Of a DNA stretch of 64,000 nucleotides, positions 38,350-49,953 are shown piece by piece (the stretch's first letter is position 1; each line of letters starts with the position of its first letter). Position numbers and translations under genes: made by a program. The notes below the pieces were generated by a model that was not told the origin of the DNA, made no database searches, and saw only the letters and a program-made list of their open reading frames with translations. This DNA comes from Nemania diffusa (lineage: Eukaryota; Ascomycota; Sordariomycetes; Xylariales; Xylariaceae), in NCBI GenBank assembly GCA_038501195.1, contig JBBPUQ010000010.1, positions 1,443,501 through 1,507,500 of the forward strand, read 5' to 3'.

Positions 38350-39142
38350 ATGGCGGAGGATATTCCACTAACATCTTTTTCGCTAACCCATGTTCATTAT
38401 GTACGTAGCTGCTAACTCAAGTCCCCCTCCGCCACCACTCTAGACACAGGGAACCCTCTGGCCTGACTTTCTCGCTTTCCATCTGCAGGACCCTACCGAT
38501 CCATTATCCTACCTATGCGCCTGGCTTGCCCTCGTCCCGCAAGGCCTCTGCGTGATGTATGTGACGTTGATCTGGTCGACACGCGAGATAGAGATAGTAC
38601 TTCTAGGCGCGGGCCAGTTCGTATGCGAGGTTCTCAACTTTGCGCTCAAGCGGCTCATCAAAGAGGAGCGCCCACCGCGCATGAATGGGAAGGGGTACGG
38701 TATGCCTAGCAGCCATGCGCAATTTGTCACATTCTTCGCCGTCTCCATGGTCCTCTTCCTACTGTTTCGACACCAGCCGCCGGGGCCAGAGCACAGGAAA
38801 AGAAACCATAGCCCAATGACCATGCTGGAGCGTGTGTTTTGGAGCGCGGCGGGCCTGGCGGGTGCGTTTACGGTGGCCTGGAGCCGGATATACCTGAACT
38901 ACCATACCGAGAAACAAGTGCTCGTGGGATGCTCCGCTGGGCTCACGATCGCTGTCACCTGGTTCGCCATAACAAGCGTTTTACGTCGGACTGGCTGGGT
39001 AGCCTGGGCTATGGAGATACCTGTAGCAAAATGGTTCAGAGTCAGAGACCTTGTCGTGGAGGAGGACCTGTGCCAGGCTGGCTGGGAGAAATGGGATGAC
39101 AGGATGGCTGCGCTGAAAGCACGGGACAAGAAAAGAAGCTGA
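38350..39142 (+). CDS. cax4: Dolichyl-diphosphatase CAX4 (PAP2 family)
   Basis: Exons are 38350-38400 (17 codons) and 38489-39142, giving 234 aa. The intron is GTACGT...CTGCAG with phase 0. The spliced N-terminus MAEDIPLTSFSLTHVHYDPT fits the family. The PAP2 phosphatase motifs are KRLIKEERP (71-79), PSSH (90-93) and SRIYLNYH (149-156). The Asp often seen after the last motif is replaced by Gln (HTEKQ), which is normal for dolichyl-diphosphatases. Several hydrophobic helices surround these motifs. The enzyme dephosphorylates dolichyl diphosphate in the ER lumen so that the lipid carrier can be reused for N-glycosylation. The C-terminus is basic and ends in KKRS, so a lysine-based ER retention signal is possible. 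Confidence 0.93.
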
Positions 39143-39927
39143 CAGGCAACTCTATGACCTAGAACCTTGGTCTGGGAGCGCGTGATTAACAAGTCGATTT
39201 GGTCCAATGTGTAGTAATTCTATGATAAGTCGCACCACCTTGACTGTTTTAATGTGCGGATCGTGCTAGTATAATTCGCTATGTTAAAGAGAACCAGCCA
39301 ACCAACTATAGCGCAGTGGGAGGGCTCTTAATACCCAACTAGTTGCGCCATGTGTTTGCTACTATACATCTAACGTATGTAACTACATAATCTAATATGA
39401 TTTTTTTTTACTCGAGTGCATTTGGGTACATAAGGTTATTCTAAACTTTAAAGGTACATGTTACGTATAGCATCGACAGGCATTACAGCCACAATACTAC
39501 TATAAGGAGGTAGGGAGCTCTTATCTTATCCGGCAATGCTTAGGTACGGCAGGTATCAGGTACAGAGAAGGCCCCCCCCACCTTGTCTACCAGTATCTAT
39601 CAACAGGTACCTATCAACTATCAACGATAATACTGTCGATCGATTACCTAACCTACATCCATCCATCCCACTTGGCGCTTTTCACTATGTCGAGGGCGTG
39701 AGTTACTGTAGGCGCGCACACCACATCGCAGGAAACGACATTGGCATATTAGCAGCATTTTTTGTTGTTTCATTCCCTCTTTTTGCTCGTTCCCCTTCTC
39801 TGGCATTCTCTGGCATTTTCTGCCGTGCTTTCTCTCCACGGCCATGTGTCTTTGGCACTGCCCTGCCACTCACTATGATCGAGCCTCTAGACAGATACCT
39901 GCTTACAGCCCTGCATCGTGAGGCAAC
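39143..39927. other. Intergenic region, CAX4 3' flank and HAM-2 promoter
   Basis: Tandem (+) genes flank it. It contains AGGTACC elements near 39541-39611 and a pyrimidine-rich stretch (CATTCCCTCTTTTTGCTCG and on, from about 39770) typical of fungal promoters. An ORF at 39536-39931 has no family resemblance. Confidence 0.55.
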
Positions 39928-42900
39928 ATGAATTCCCTGTGGCCCTCAAAGCTCGCCGGCGACGGCTCTGACGCCGCCGCCGTCAAGGGCCCTGTCGATG
40001 TCGCTGACACGGGAGTTGCTGATGTCGGCCCCGGATTGACAAGGACCACGTCGAATTCCCCTCCGCCGAGGCCTTCCCTCCAACGAAACCAGCTCCCGCT
40101 GAATCCTCCTAGCCAGCCTCCCCCCGCTGCCCTGAATACCCAGCCTGCGGACTCGCTCTCGCTGGCACAGCTTAGGCGTATCGTGTCCGAGTTTCCTAGA
40201 GCGGAGGCTGCTGCATATGACTTTGAGTACGCCGACACAGCCCCCCACCCTGAGGAGATAGACGAGTGGTTTTCCTACCAGTTCTGGCAGTTTGTACGCC
40301 TCGTAAATGCCCAGAGGGCGTACGAATCGCAATGGGAACATGATATGGCTGCGAAGGAAGAGGAGGTTACATGGGACGAGGCGCCCCAAGATGTCAAGTC
40401 TACTTTTATACGTCAAGCTTTGAACGAGACAAAGTCGGAGGACTCTGCCGTCTATGTTGCTGCAACCGGAAAACTTGTTTACCTCGCGCTGGGTAGATGG
40501 GCAGACACTGCTGGACCTCCCACCGGTGATACATCTAAGCTTAGAACACTAGCAACCCCGAGACAACTTGCTGCTATGAAAACTGGTGTTGCATCTATCG
40601 CCGAGCTAGGTGGTATTCCCGTGATCTGGCAGGTGTTGCGCAATGCCCTCGATTCTGCCCTGTATGTCACTAGTTTTCCTCATACGCTACTAATCTCGCT
40701 AATCTCGCTAACCGTAATTGAGATCTGATGAGATGCCTGGGTCGCGGGCTCACGGCAAACAGGAAGTTCAAGATGGACTCGTTAACTTGATGACAATTAT
40801 GTACATGTTTATGCAGGAAGCCTTGGGTGATCCCGAGGGTCTGGAATCGATGCGAGATCAACTTAGTAAGTATCATATAGGGTGTGAACTAGACCAATTA
40901 ACTAAGTATTCCAGTATCATTGCAGCCATGTCTTCCGACATATATGCTTACAGCCATGACGAAATTCAGATTCTTTGAGTCGAAGGATGATTCAGTCGTT
41001 GTACCTCATGCCCAAGTTGGTGTCCCTTCTCTATCAAGTTCAAGTGATCTTGCTGACTGGTATTCAGGCGCTCTTGATGCTCTGGAAATCGATTTTGCTT
41101 GTTTTTGGAGGCACCAAGGAGATCGCCGAGACAAAGCGGGCATTGAGGGAGAGTAGCGCTGATGACAAGGACAAGAACGTCATAATCGCTTCACCTTTAG
41201 ATTATCACGTTTTCCGGCAGGAAATTACTTCGAAATACCCGGCGTATATGCCTCCCCAGTCGAAAATACCACTAGATGCGGATAATATCTCCATCTTGCC
41301 GCCTTTACCTAATCACCCATCAAGAAATAATGGCTCTAATGGGATATTGCCTGCCCCTCCAGGGACCCAGAGCGGTGGTGCCTCGATTTTGCATCAACCT
41401 GTCCACATCGCGACTCCAGCCCCTTCACCTCCTCCCTCGCCGGCTATTGGAGGAAAGGGAGTTAAGAAACAGAATTACCAGACAAATCAGAACTTTCCAT
41501 TTCTGTATCCCCCCCTAGATGAAACTAGTAATAGTGCTGGGGGTAAAGGTGCCGCGGGTTTGCAACAAGCCCTTATTGAACGGAAATGGGAGGGCAGTGA
41601 TGTCCCTGCCTCTATTCTTGAGGCGGGTGAGCTGTTTTCTAGGAGAGTGCGTATGACCCGCGCTACAAGACAGCTATGGGAACAGCGTCAGTTGTTTCAG
41701 AGGTTCGAGAGAGGTTGGGACCTGCCTGAAAATGAGAATGACGAGATCAATAATTTAGATCTTGATTCCCTAGGTCTTGACGATGATCACGTTGACACGG
41801 ACAAGCTACTCGACTTCATCAATAATCGGCATACAAAGGCACAGGCACCTATAATCGACTATGGCCCTCATCCAAATGTATCGGTAGACATAAAGCGACG
41901 TCTGGAGGCCGTGGAAGAATTCTACGTTAGTTCCCCATGAAATTGCTGCATAAGGGTTTATTGCTAACTGCTATCAGAAAGCCTCCCTTCCCCAGTTACA
42001 ATCGCTGGTAATTGTTTTGATGAAGATTGTACTAGCTTCCGTGACGGCAAATATTTCGGCTGGGTCATTCACTCAGCCCGGCCCAGGAGCAGCACCCGCT
42101 CGCGAAAACGGGAGGCCTGTTTGGAATCGATCCGTGGATGGTTCAACAGGAACGAACGGTTTCATGAACCAAGACCTAGCAGCACACGTAAGTGATGCAT
42201 ATGCCGGAAGAAGTATGGAAATCGAGGGGAAAGCATCCACTGCAACTATTCTTCTCCTCTTAAAATGGTTGAAGATATCACGTAAGTACTGCTTGGATAT
42301 GAACTGTGATAATGCCTGACTTTTTTTAGACATACTGAAGTTCGAATATTTAACTCAACTCCTGCTGGATTCTAATTACCTCCCGCTGGTTCTTAAGTTG
42401 TTCGCTCATCAGGATATCCAGCAAGTTGTTGACAGCAAGGCCGACCACATTGAACATAGGTAGGAATTCTGTTACTACCTACGCGTGATTTAAACTGACA
42501 TTGTGCAAGCTTCTTCCACTTTTGTAACCAGCGTGCACACCCTGGAGATAAGCGCCCCACGGAGCCTAGCGAAATTGAAGTCGCAGATGAAAGCGAAGAT
42601 GAAGCTGCCCCCCCTCCTATTAGACGCCGCCGGTCACCACCAGGTCCCGAAGAGGGTCAGGGCGAGAACGAAGAGGCTTCGAAGCAGGCTGCAGGGCAGA
42701 GTTCCAGCCGTCCTGAAGTAGATGAGTTGGGCTATCCTGTCAATCCCTTGCCTCAGGAACCAATCACAGACTTTTCATGGCGGAATTTTTTTACCTTGAT
42801 TAACTACCTGCGTATTATGCAGAAAATATGCAAGAACAAAGCACACCGAAATCTGCTGCTCGTACAGTACAAGTCGTCCAACATTATCCGCAAATCTCTC

Positions 42901-43332
42901 AAAATACCCCAAAATGAGCTGCGATTGTATACTTTGAAACTTTTCAAGAATCAGGTCCCCTACTGCGGCCGTAAATGGAGGCAGAGCAACATGCGCGTCA
43001 TCACTGCTGTATATTTACATTGCCGACCGGAGTTACGAGACGAGTGGCTTGCTGGTAGTGACGTTGATGCTGAAGTCGAAGAAGCCCTACCCCTAGAGCA
43101 AGCCCTTCGGAGTCTAACACACTGGTTCAACGTCCGGATGTACCCTGACCAGATGGCACCCGAGATCAAGATCGAGCTTCGAAACCAGCAAGACTTTTTT
43201 AGACGCGAGCTTGAGAAGCTTGAAGTCTGGAATGAAGTTACTGCAAATGCTGCTGTATTCCAGAATGATGGGGCCGGTGGGGAGTGGGAACAACAGGGAC
43301 CTAATATGTCCGGGCTGCCATCCTGGGGATGA
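39928..43332 (+). CDS. ham-2: HAM-2/Far11, STRIPAK complex subunit (N1221/DUF3402)
   Basis: Exons are 39928-40661, 40723-40865, 40915-41015, 41068-41925, 41978-42281, 42330-42459 and 42510-43332, giving 1030 aa. Every junction is GT-AG and keeps frame. The 52-nt intron at 41016-41067 is essential: without it the frame switches and the conserved VVPHAQ/ALLMLWKSILLVFGG block is lost. The N-terminus is Pro-rich, then the N1221 region (ADTAPHPEEIDEWFSYQFW). The C-terminal half is DUF3402-like (HILKFEYLTQLLLDSNYLP, FFTLINYLRIMQKICKNKAH). One interior hydrophobic stretch (LLMLWKSILLVFGG) could be membrane-associated. In Neurospora, HAM-2 is a STRIPAK subunit at the nuclear envelope and is needed for hyphal fusion and fruiting-body development; STRIP1 and Far11 are the animal and yeast counterparts. 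Confidence 0.92.
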
Positions 43333-44368
43333 GCGATGGGCTACTTACCTGGTAGGGAGGGGGCTTCCTGAGTGAACCTAACACTGGGTTAACAAAATCT
43401 GTATTACAGCGGTCATTTAACTACCGAGAAGGTCGAAGTCACCTGGCCAAGAAATCGGCTTCTAAAGGCTGTGCAACAAGCCGGCTCTCATTGTGTAGAT
43501 AGCAAGAAATTGCGACTGCTATAATCACTAGTAGTCTGCTAGCGGTTAAATATATTGATAGGAGTAAAAATTGTTGCTAGTATTCTAATGACTGATAATT
43601 TCGAAAGCAGTGTTACTGAAAACATTAAATCTATCTAGATTAGAAGCAATGTAAAACAGTTGCGAAGAAACTGGTCACTCCCTATAAGAGGCATGGATTT
43701 AGAACACAGAGTCTTTCGATCGGTTATAGCACTACGGTTATGTTACTTTGAGCACCAAGTATGGCTGCACAATAGGGCCTTCAGCAGTTAGAGCGACTTG
43801 CCATCAACTAGCTCCGTATGTGAACTAGGCCTGAATACCAAGAAGGTAGTATGTGCCTGATAAAGAAGTAAATCCTCTTGTGTGTATCAAATGTAAGCAG
43901 TGGCGGTGGCAGAAGCTCATACAAGGCTTTTAGGCTGCCCCCTTTGTGCACGCTACAACCAAACAAATATCATATCTCAGATGTAACAGTCAAGTGTCAA
44001 TAGCTGGTTAAGAACAAACAGAAATTGGGTATTTGTGACATCAAGAAGAAAAAAAACAATGCTCAAACTACCGCATTTAAAACAAACAAAGAGACACTGC
44101 AGGCAAGTTCCCTGCGTAATGACAGTCGACCATACCCGACCGAACCAGTGAACACCAGGCGTATATGCATATGCGCGTGCGTTCGTGGTATCAACACATC
44201 TCCCCCCTCCCAAGCCTTCCCGATACTCCTTGCTAGCCAGAGAGGTTTTTGGCCCACCCCCCATCAGTAATAACGTAGACTCCATCCTTATCCTATATAC
44301 CTGCAAGCGCCTGACAGTTTTAGTAATACCCTTGAAGTAAGCACTTGTCAACGATCGTAGAGGTGCTC
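43333..44368. other. Convergent intergenic region between HAM-2 and the Kar9-like gene
   Basis: This holds the 3' flanks of both genes. It is AT-rich with many stops, and no gene, RNA or repeat array was recognised. An ORF at 43977-44351 (-) lacks any family signal. Confidence 0.6.
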
Positions 44369-47300
44369 CTAATTCCTTCTGAATAACCGTTTTGTGCTGC
44401 CTACTTTCCCGATCTCACCAAATTTATCGTCTGGTATCTTTTTCTGTTGCCCCTGCGCCTGGGACAACGACGATGACCTTAGCTGTTCAGAGGAAGCGGA
44501 AGTAGCAATCCGCTCGCCACTAGCTAAGCGGACCTTGTGTTTTACGCTCTCGATCCAAGCACGACTTTCATCACTGATTTCCCTGCGTTTAGCTGCCTTC
44601 GGTCCAGCAAGTCCGAGAGAGCTATCCTCTTCATCCCAGTCAACATGTGATGATGCCCGTGACCTCACAGATGCCTCAGACGCTGGTGTGTTGGCACTTT
44701 CCTGTAAAGCCGAGGCTTTGGATAGCGGGGTCTTGGGAGCCTTCGGTACCCCTTCCTCGCCCGGATTCTTTCTAGTCTTCCGGACGGTGAGAGGTGTCAT
44801 TGGTGACTCAAGTGAGGAACCAGGGCGGCTCGCAGGGCTCGACCCTGGGCGCCTGCTTACCACAGGAACGGCGTCAGTAACCTCAACTTTGCCCTCGCCT
44901 TTTGATCGCGAACCGTGATGTATGGCGTAGTCTCGTAGATATTCCCCGAGGTCAGACCATCCGCCGCCTACTCGTACCATTACTCGCTCGTTCTGTTCGC
45001 CAACACATCGAATGAAAAGCTTAATAGGCATCTCCCCGGACCGAGAGAGATGATAGAGCCGTATCCCTTGACTACTCATAGATCTTGGACGGGTGTCTCG
45101 TACCGGGGCTAGCATGAAAGCAGGCGTTCCACTTCGAGAATATGACGGAGTACCCACCCGGGAGTCTGCTCGTGAGGAAAGAGCTGAACCTGGGCGACGC
45201 GGGTCAGAATGACGGGGCTTTGGCCGCGAAGGTAGCTGAAGATCGGGAGGGTTCAGATTAATACCACGCTTTTTCAATTCAATCTTCGCAGGTATGGTTT
45301 CAAGCAACTCTCTGAGTTGTTTCTGTAGATGGTCATCGTCGCTGAGTGTACTAACTGTGCTCATGCGACACGGGCTGCCTAGCTGACTCTCCCACTCGTA
45401 AGATGCATCTGGATCGAAAACCACGGGCGGTTCAAGCGGGGTCCGCGGCGGTGAATCGTCAACATTAGGTAACGGGGCTATTTCAGGAATGTCTTTGAAG
45501 GTGACTGAGGTTGATCTCGGCTTGTACCTGAGTGGCGGGGAGCTTGGCGGGCTTATAGGATCGCTTGAGAACGGCTCGTCAGGGTCTGGTAGATGAGGCA
45601 ACTCTGGTTCGATGGATGCTTCACGAAACGTGCCGTGGTCAGAATAGTCCGGAGAGTAGTTTGATGAGTTATTCAGGACGATGGAAGCGACAGAGTAATC
45701 GCTGTCTTTTCGGGCTTCAAGGTACGTGGGAGGTAGCTGGGGTTCCTCATCCTCCTCGTTCACCGATTCTAAAATAGACGGTTCGAAATCGTCTTCAAAA
45801 GGAGGTTTGGATGGCGCCTCGTGCTTCGATATTTGACTAGCAGGCTGACGAACGATATTTCGGTTCACTTCTGACAAGATGGAATTTTGGAGAGGGCCGT
45901 CGTAAGCATCTTCTACATCTTCTGATCCGTCATAAGTTGCATTCGGTGAGTCTCTAGTCGCTTTGATTAGTGATGCACTAGACGAGATAGCTGGAAGCTG
46001 TCGGTTATTGGATTTCGTGTATGCCGCCTTATCGGATGTTTTACTGTGGTCTAGTCTTGAATCCTTAGCCAGCGTCTGGGAGCCAATAACATGCCGATGC
46101 ATGGCTTGTTTTGACCGATCATTGACACTCTTTGCAATACCCTTACTCGATCGATCAGCCGAGATTTTGACTGCCCAAGATTCACGATCTGCTTCTTCCA
46201 GAGGTTCATAATCTGAAAATCCAGGACTGGTAGGCGTTTTTGTCGGGCTCACATCTTGAATTTGAATATTGGGCGGCGGGGTAGTTGGTAGAGGATGTCT
46301 GTCAGCGCGACTGGCTATAGACAAGTTTGAGCACTGTCCCTCCCTCACTTTTCGCTCGGCTACAGTTACCCATTCTGCATAGTCTCGCTCAATAAATTCC
46401 ATGCGGTCTAACCATTCTTCTGGTAGTGTATCTACCATGCCTTCTAGTGTATCTAGCATGAAGTCTAGATCCCGTCCTGGCATTGCTACCTTCTGCTGTA
46501 GAACAGTTTTTATGACGTCGAAGTCTTTCTGAGACATATTTGTCGTCGTAGAGCTATTGGCGTTACTACTCTCAGCCGAGTTATGGGATGGTAGATCAAG
46601 GGCGCTCCACCCAGAGAGCAGAGCTACCTCAGCATCTGTGATCATCATGAGCAACGAGGGAACCTTGCGCAACACGACCAGTCGAAGACTCCAAGTATGT
46701 AATAATCTTGATAGCTTGGATAAGATAGGGAGGGTCTGGACCGTAATTGCTGTGACGACAGCAGTCAAATCTTCCATTTTAGCAAACGAGAAAGCAGAAG
46801 CGACAGAACGACCGGCATCGGAGAATGGCGTTCCTGGCCGTGAAAGCGGAAGGATGTGATTGTGTAGGACTTGATTCTTGATCTCCTCTAAATCCAATGC
46901 CTCCGTATCCTGGTGGATCTGCTCAATTCGATTCTCGTACCGGATCAACTCATCAGCAGAAAGACTGCCAAAGTATGCAACATCTGATTGTGGAGTGGCC
47001 TCGCGGACGTCCCTAGTTGTCTCAGGCTCGAATAGCTTCCTTCTTTTAGTGGGAGGCATCTCGAAGCCGGTTGATGTGCCCGCTGAGGGCCAGGGCCAAC
47101 CAGAGAGCTCATCAAGCCAGCCGTGGATCGTCTTAGAGGCGACCGCAGTTTTCAAGGCAAATGCCTGCTCGGAGATGGATGCTCGATCTAAGCATGTCTT
47201 GAGAGGGCCAGATGGAGATTGGAGCACCTCAATGGCGTTCGCCGGAGTGAGTTTTGAAAGTAGATCGTCCGATGGGTGGTGCTGGCGAGACGGCGAGGGT

Positions 47301-47380
47301 GACTTGGTACGTAGAGAAGGTGGTTGTGCCCGTAGAGTGCCTCGTGGGCCGGCAGATGTGGAGAGATGTTGGTCAGACAT
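44369..47380 (-). CDS. Kar9-like spindle-positioning protein with a GAR (GAS2-related) domain
   Basis: A single uninterrupted ORF of 1003 aa. The first ~330 residues look like the helical Kar9 region: ENRIEQIHQDTEALDLEEIK, then AVVTAITVQTLPILSKLSRL and WSLRLVVLRKVPSLL. The middle is long, Ser/Pro/Glu-rich and disordered. Residues about 775-825 match a GAS2-related microtubule-binding domain (LFIRCVGEQNERVMVRVGGG, then WSDLGEYLRDYAIHHG). The C-terminus is basic and Ser-rich. Kar9 in yeast links microtubule plus ends (through Bim1/EB1) to myosin V and so orients the spindle; filamentous homologues are longer and diverged. I saw no clear SxIP EB1-binding motif, so the assignment rests on the N-terminal helices plus the GAR domain. 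A plain GAR-domain cytoskeletal linker is the alternative. Confidence 0.65.
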   Translation of the reverse strand: MSDQHLSTSAGPRGTLRAQPPSLRTKSPSPSRQHHPSDDLLSKLTPANAIEVLQSPSGPLKTCLDRASISEQAFALKTAVASKTIHGWLDELSGWPWPSAGTSTGFEMPPTKRRKLFEPETTRDVREATPQSDVAYFGSLSADELIRYENRIEQIHQDTEALDLEEIKNQVLHNHILPLSRPGTPFSDAGRSVASAFSFAKMEDLTAVVTAITVQTLPILSKLSRLLHTWSLRLVVLRKVPSLLMMITDAEVALLSGWSALDLPSHNSAESSNANSSTTTNMSQKDFDVIKTVLQQKVAMPGRDLDFMLDTLEGMVDTLPEEWLDRMEFIERDYAEWVTVAERKVREGQCSNLSIASRADRHPLPTTPPPNIQIQDVSPTKTPTSPGFSDYEPLEEADRESWAVKISADRSSKGIAKSVNDRSKQAMHRHVIGSQTLAKDSRLDHSKTSDKAAYTKSNNRQLPAISSSASLIKATRDSPNATYDGSEDVEDAYDGPLQNSILSEVNRNIVRQPASQISKHEAPSKPPFEDDFEPSILESVNEEDEEPQLPPTYLEARKDSDYSVASIVLNNSSNYSPDYSDHGTFREASIEPELPHLPDPDEPFSSDPISPPSSPPLRYKPRSTSVTFKDIPEIAPLPNVDDSPPRTPLEPPVVFDPDASYEWESQLGSPCRMSTVSTLSDDDHLQKQLRELLETIPAKIELKKRGINLNPPDLQLPSRPKPRHSDPRRPGSALSSRADSRVGTPSYSRSGTPAFMLAPVRDTRPRSMSSQGIRLYHLSRSGEMPIKLFIRCVGEQNERVMVRVGGGWSDLGEYLRDYAIHHGSRSKGEGKVEVTDAVPVVSRRPGSSPASRPGSSLESPMTPLTVRKTRKNPGEEGVPKAPKTPLSKASALQESANTPASEASVRSRASSHVDWDEEDSSLGLAGPKAAKRREISDESRAWIESVKHKVRLASGERIATSASSEQLRSSSLSQAQGQQKKIPDDKFGEIGKVGSTKRLFRRN

Positions 47381-48114
47381 GGTGGAGGAGAGGTGTATTC
47401 GATCACCTTTGTAATTCCTTGTCGTCAGTAGCTCTTCCTAGCAGCATTCATAGTCCACTATAAGAGGTCAATCTGAGATCGGGGGGTTGTTCATGTAGAG
47501 GGGCCCATCGTGTCAATCAACGGGTTGAGATTCTCGTCCAGAGTTGGCATGGCCCCAGAACAGAATTCGATCGCACTGTTCAGCGAATGTCCCACTAGTT
47601 TCCCAGGACCGTGCAGTCGGGAACGCAGAGATGGAACGAACTGTATCTAGGCTAAACGTCGTGTTTCTGGAAATCGGGTGGCTGTTGGAAACGCGGTCTC
47701 GGGTGCAAGCGTTGGCTGCAGGGTGAAAGGGAATAAATAAGTGAATGGACGAATGAACACCGTATAGAAGCACGAGTGTGCGGAGGTTGGGGAAGAGAGT
47801 GTGTTCTTTTATGTTCTTCTTTTTGTGTTTCTTTTTCTTTTTCTGAGTCGAAAGAGTGACGTTCGACACCGTAGACAGGGTTAGCTACGGGCACGAGTCG
47901 GAATGAAGACTTAAAGGTGTGTACAACGCAGAGGGGACAAAAGCAGTAGGAAACGGAATAATGGGAAAACAGGGCCTTCTAAAACTACCGGCACAAGGAG
48001 AAAAGAAACGGAGAGACAAGAGAAGAGTCGTCGTCGTAGTCAGTGAGAAAACCGAGCCATGAACAGGTATCTAGTAGGTAGGTATAGGCTAGAGAGGAGG
48101 CGGCGGGATGTGTC

Positions 48115-48144
48115 GGGCGGGCTGGCTGGCGGGCTGGCTGGCTG
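48115..48144. repeat. GGCT/GGCG tandem run
   Basis: Two blocks of tandem GGCT units separated by GGCGG, about 740 bp upstream of the Kar9-like start codon. Confidence 0.8.
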
Positions 48145-48475
48145 AATGAGTTGTTTCGGTCACAGACCAATGCTCGAAACACACGCCGCGGCGCGTGCAG
48201 CTCCTCCTCTTCTTCCCTGTTGTTTGTCGACTGGCTTCCCAGGTTGGCCGATCAATCCAATTAACTAATCAATCGGTAGTCGGCAGGCATCGAGAAAGAG
48301 AAGCTACAGGTGCTGTGCATTCTCTATTCCGGATCCCACTGCTAGACACGTCTCGTCTCTCCAGGCAAGAAACGAAAGAACTAAGGTGTGAGGAATGGGC
48401 AAGAAGGAATTAAAGCCTGAGGCTGTCGCAAGGTTAATAGAGAAGCTTACCTGGGCGGGTACTTAGGTAACATTG

Positions 48476-48488
48476 TAGGTAGGTAGGT
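48476..48488. repeat. (TAGG)3 run
   Basis: Three exact TAGG tetramers plus a T. Confidence 0.85.
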
Positions 48489-49418
48489 AAATACTGTAGC
48501 AAGGTGCTATACAGTACTAGGTACCTAATCTACTGTACTGGCAGGAGCAAGAACTGCCTGTATTTACCTACATATGTAAGGCAAGCAGGGTATTTTCCCT
48601 TGGACAAGTTTAGGTAGCGCGCGGCAACCTTACCTGCTGCAGCTAGGCATTTCTTAGTGTACTTGCATACTATACCTATACGTAGATGCAACCTACCTAA
48701 CTGTGTAGATACAAGAGACAAGTAGCAAGTGACAGCACAGTGGTCTAGTCCTATCCCCAGAAAAGCATCTACTGTACAGCGTAAAGACTTCTAATTTCCA
48801 ATAAAAGGGACTAGGATGGATCCCTGTTTCCAACATCTACACTTCTGGTATATAAATCATGTTTCTTAACCCCACATAACCTGATGATATTCATGATTTT
48901 TAATATGTACCTAGATGCGTGGCACTACGCCTATACGTACGTACAGCACCCACTGCCAGTTAAAAGGAAGATTAAGTCAGTTATCTCGTGCTCCATACCG
49001 TGTGTAGGAATTATATAACGTACCAAAAGTGGTAGGTAGCGTAATATTTAAACTTGACTAGGAATGTAGTACCTATAGATTGTATAATCATAGTATGTAA
49101 CACCGCATACACTACTAGAACCTGTAAGTACTTATGCACATCATCTTGATTGTCCAGTGCACGTCCAGCCGAGCTCCCCTGAGAGCAGGGGTAAATAGAT
49201 CATTAGATACTCTCTATCTACATAGTCAGCCGCAACTAATACAGCTGTGTATAATGGCCACGACCCTTCGGCGATAATTATTTTACTTGTGAACAAACAA
49301 AAGGCCTTCAAATCTAATTGTTTGGCACTATACGCCATTAACTACATACACTGCAACTCCAGCTACCGAGTTTCTTTTATTAACTGGCATACTTTCGTCA
49401 CTACCTGGTACTAGCTAC

Positions 49419-49441
49419 TAGGTAGGTACCTAAGGTAGGTT
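49419..49441. repeat. TAGGTAGGTACCTA-type element
   Basis: Two TAGG units, a GTACCTA arm, then a further AGGTAGG. It is an imperfect inverted repeat about 510 bp upstream of cystinosin. Confidence 0.75.
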
Positions 49442-49953
49442 AAGGCTTGTAAATTGATGAACCGCACGGACAGGTGTGTTAGGTAATGATGCAAATGTTG
49501 AAGTGTGGGATTTTAGATTTTTATAACTAACGCTATAGACTGAAGTTACCATGCCACAGCTGGAGGTACATTGCCTGCTGCGTAGGTACTCTGTATGTAC
49601 TCTGCTTGAGCTACCTAGTAGGTATCGAACTTTAGCGTCGTACCTAACTTCGGCAGCGGGGCCATAGCCGAGCTCGACGCTGAGTTCAGGGTTCCCTCGA
49701 TCTCTCTCACGACAACTTGTTTGTTGCTATTTGTCCTCGTAGCATATCTAGAGATACTTATGCCTCGCCAACCCTTTACTCCAGGATAACTAGTGTGCTA
49801 TTAGCAACATACAACCATACAGACATACCATTAACAGGGACTCCTACATAGTACTCCGCTTTAGAAGCGGGGGGACTCTCGTCCCGACCACGGAACCACA
49901 TACTGCACGCGTACTTACTGCAAGGGCCTGGCGCAAAGGGGCCTATCGCTATC

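Larger units (their letters stand above)
47381..49953. other. Divergent spacer between the Kar9-like gene and cystinosin
   Basis: Two promoters lie in this 2.6 kb. Near the Kar9-like start there are polypyrimidine/polypurine tracts (about 47817-47850). A GGCT-rich run lies at 48115-48144, TAGG repeats at 48476-48488, GTACTGTAC-like sequences near 48500-48540, and a TAGGTAGGTACCTAAGG cluster at 49419-49441. Short ORFs have no family resemblance. Confidence 0.6.

Noticed and set aside
40975..41067. Reading the HAM-2 exon 4 frame upstream to 40970 through the stretch MSRRMIQSLYLMPKLV
   Set aside because: The other frame over 40915-41015 gives the family-like TYMLTAMTKFRFFESKDD...VVVPHAQ and splices cleanly into ALLMLWKSILLVFGG, so this upstream part is intron or out of frame.
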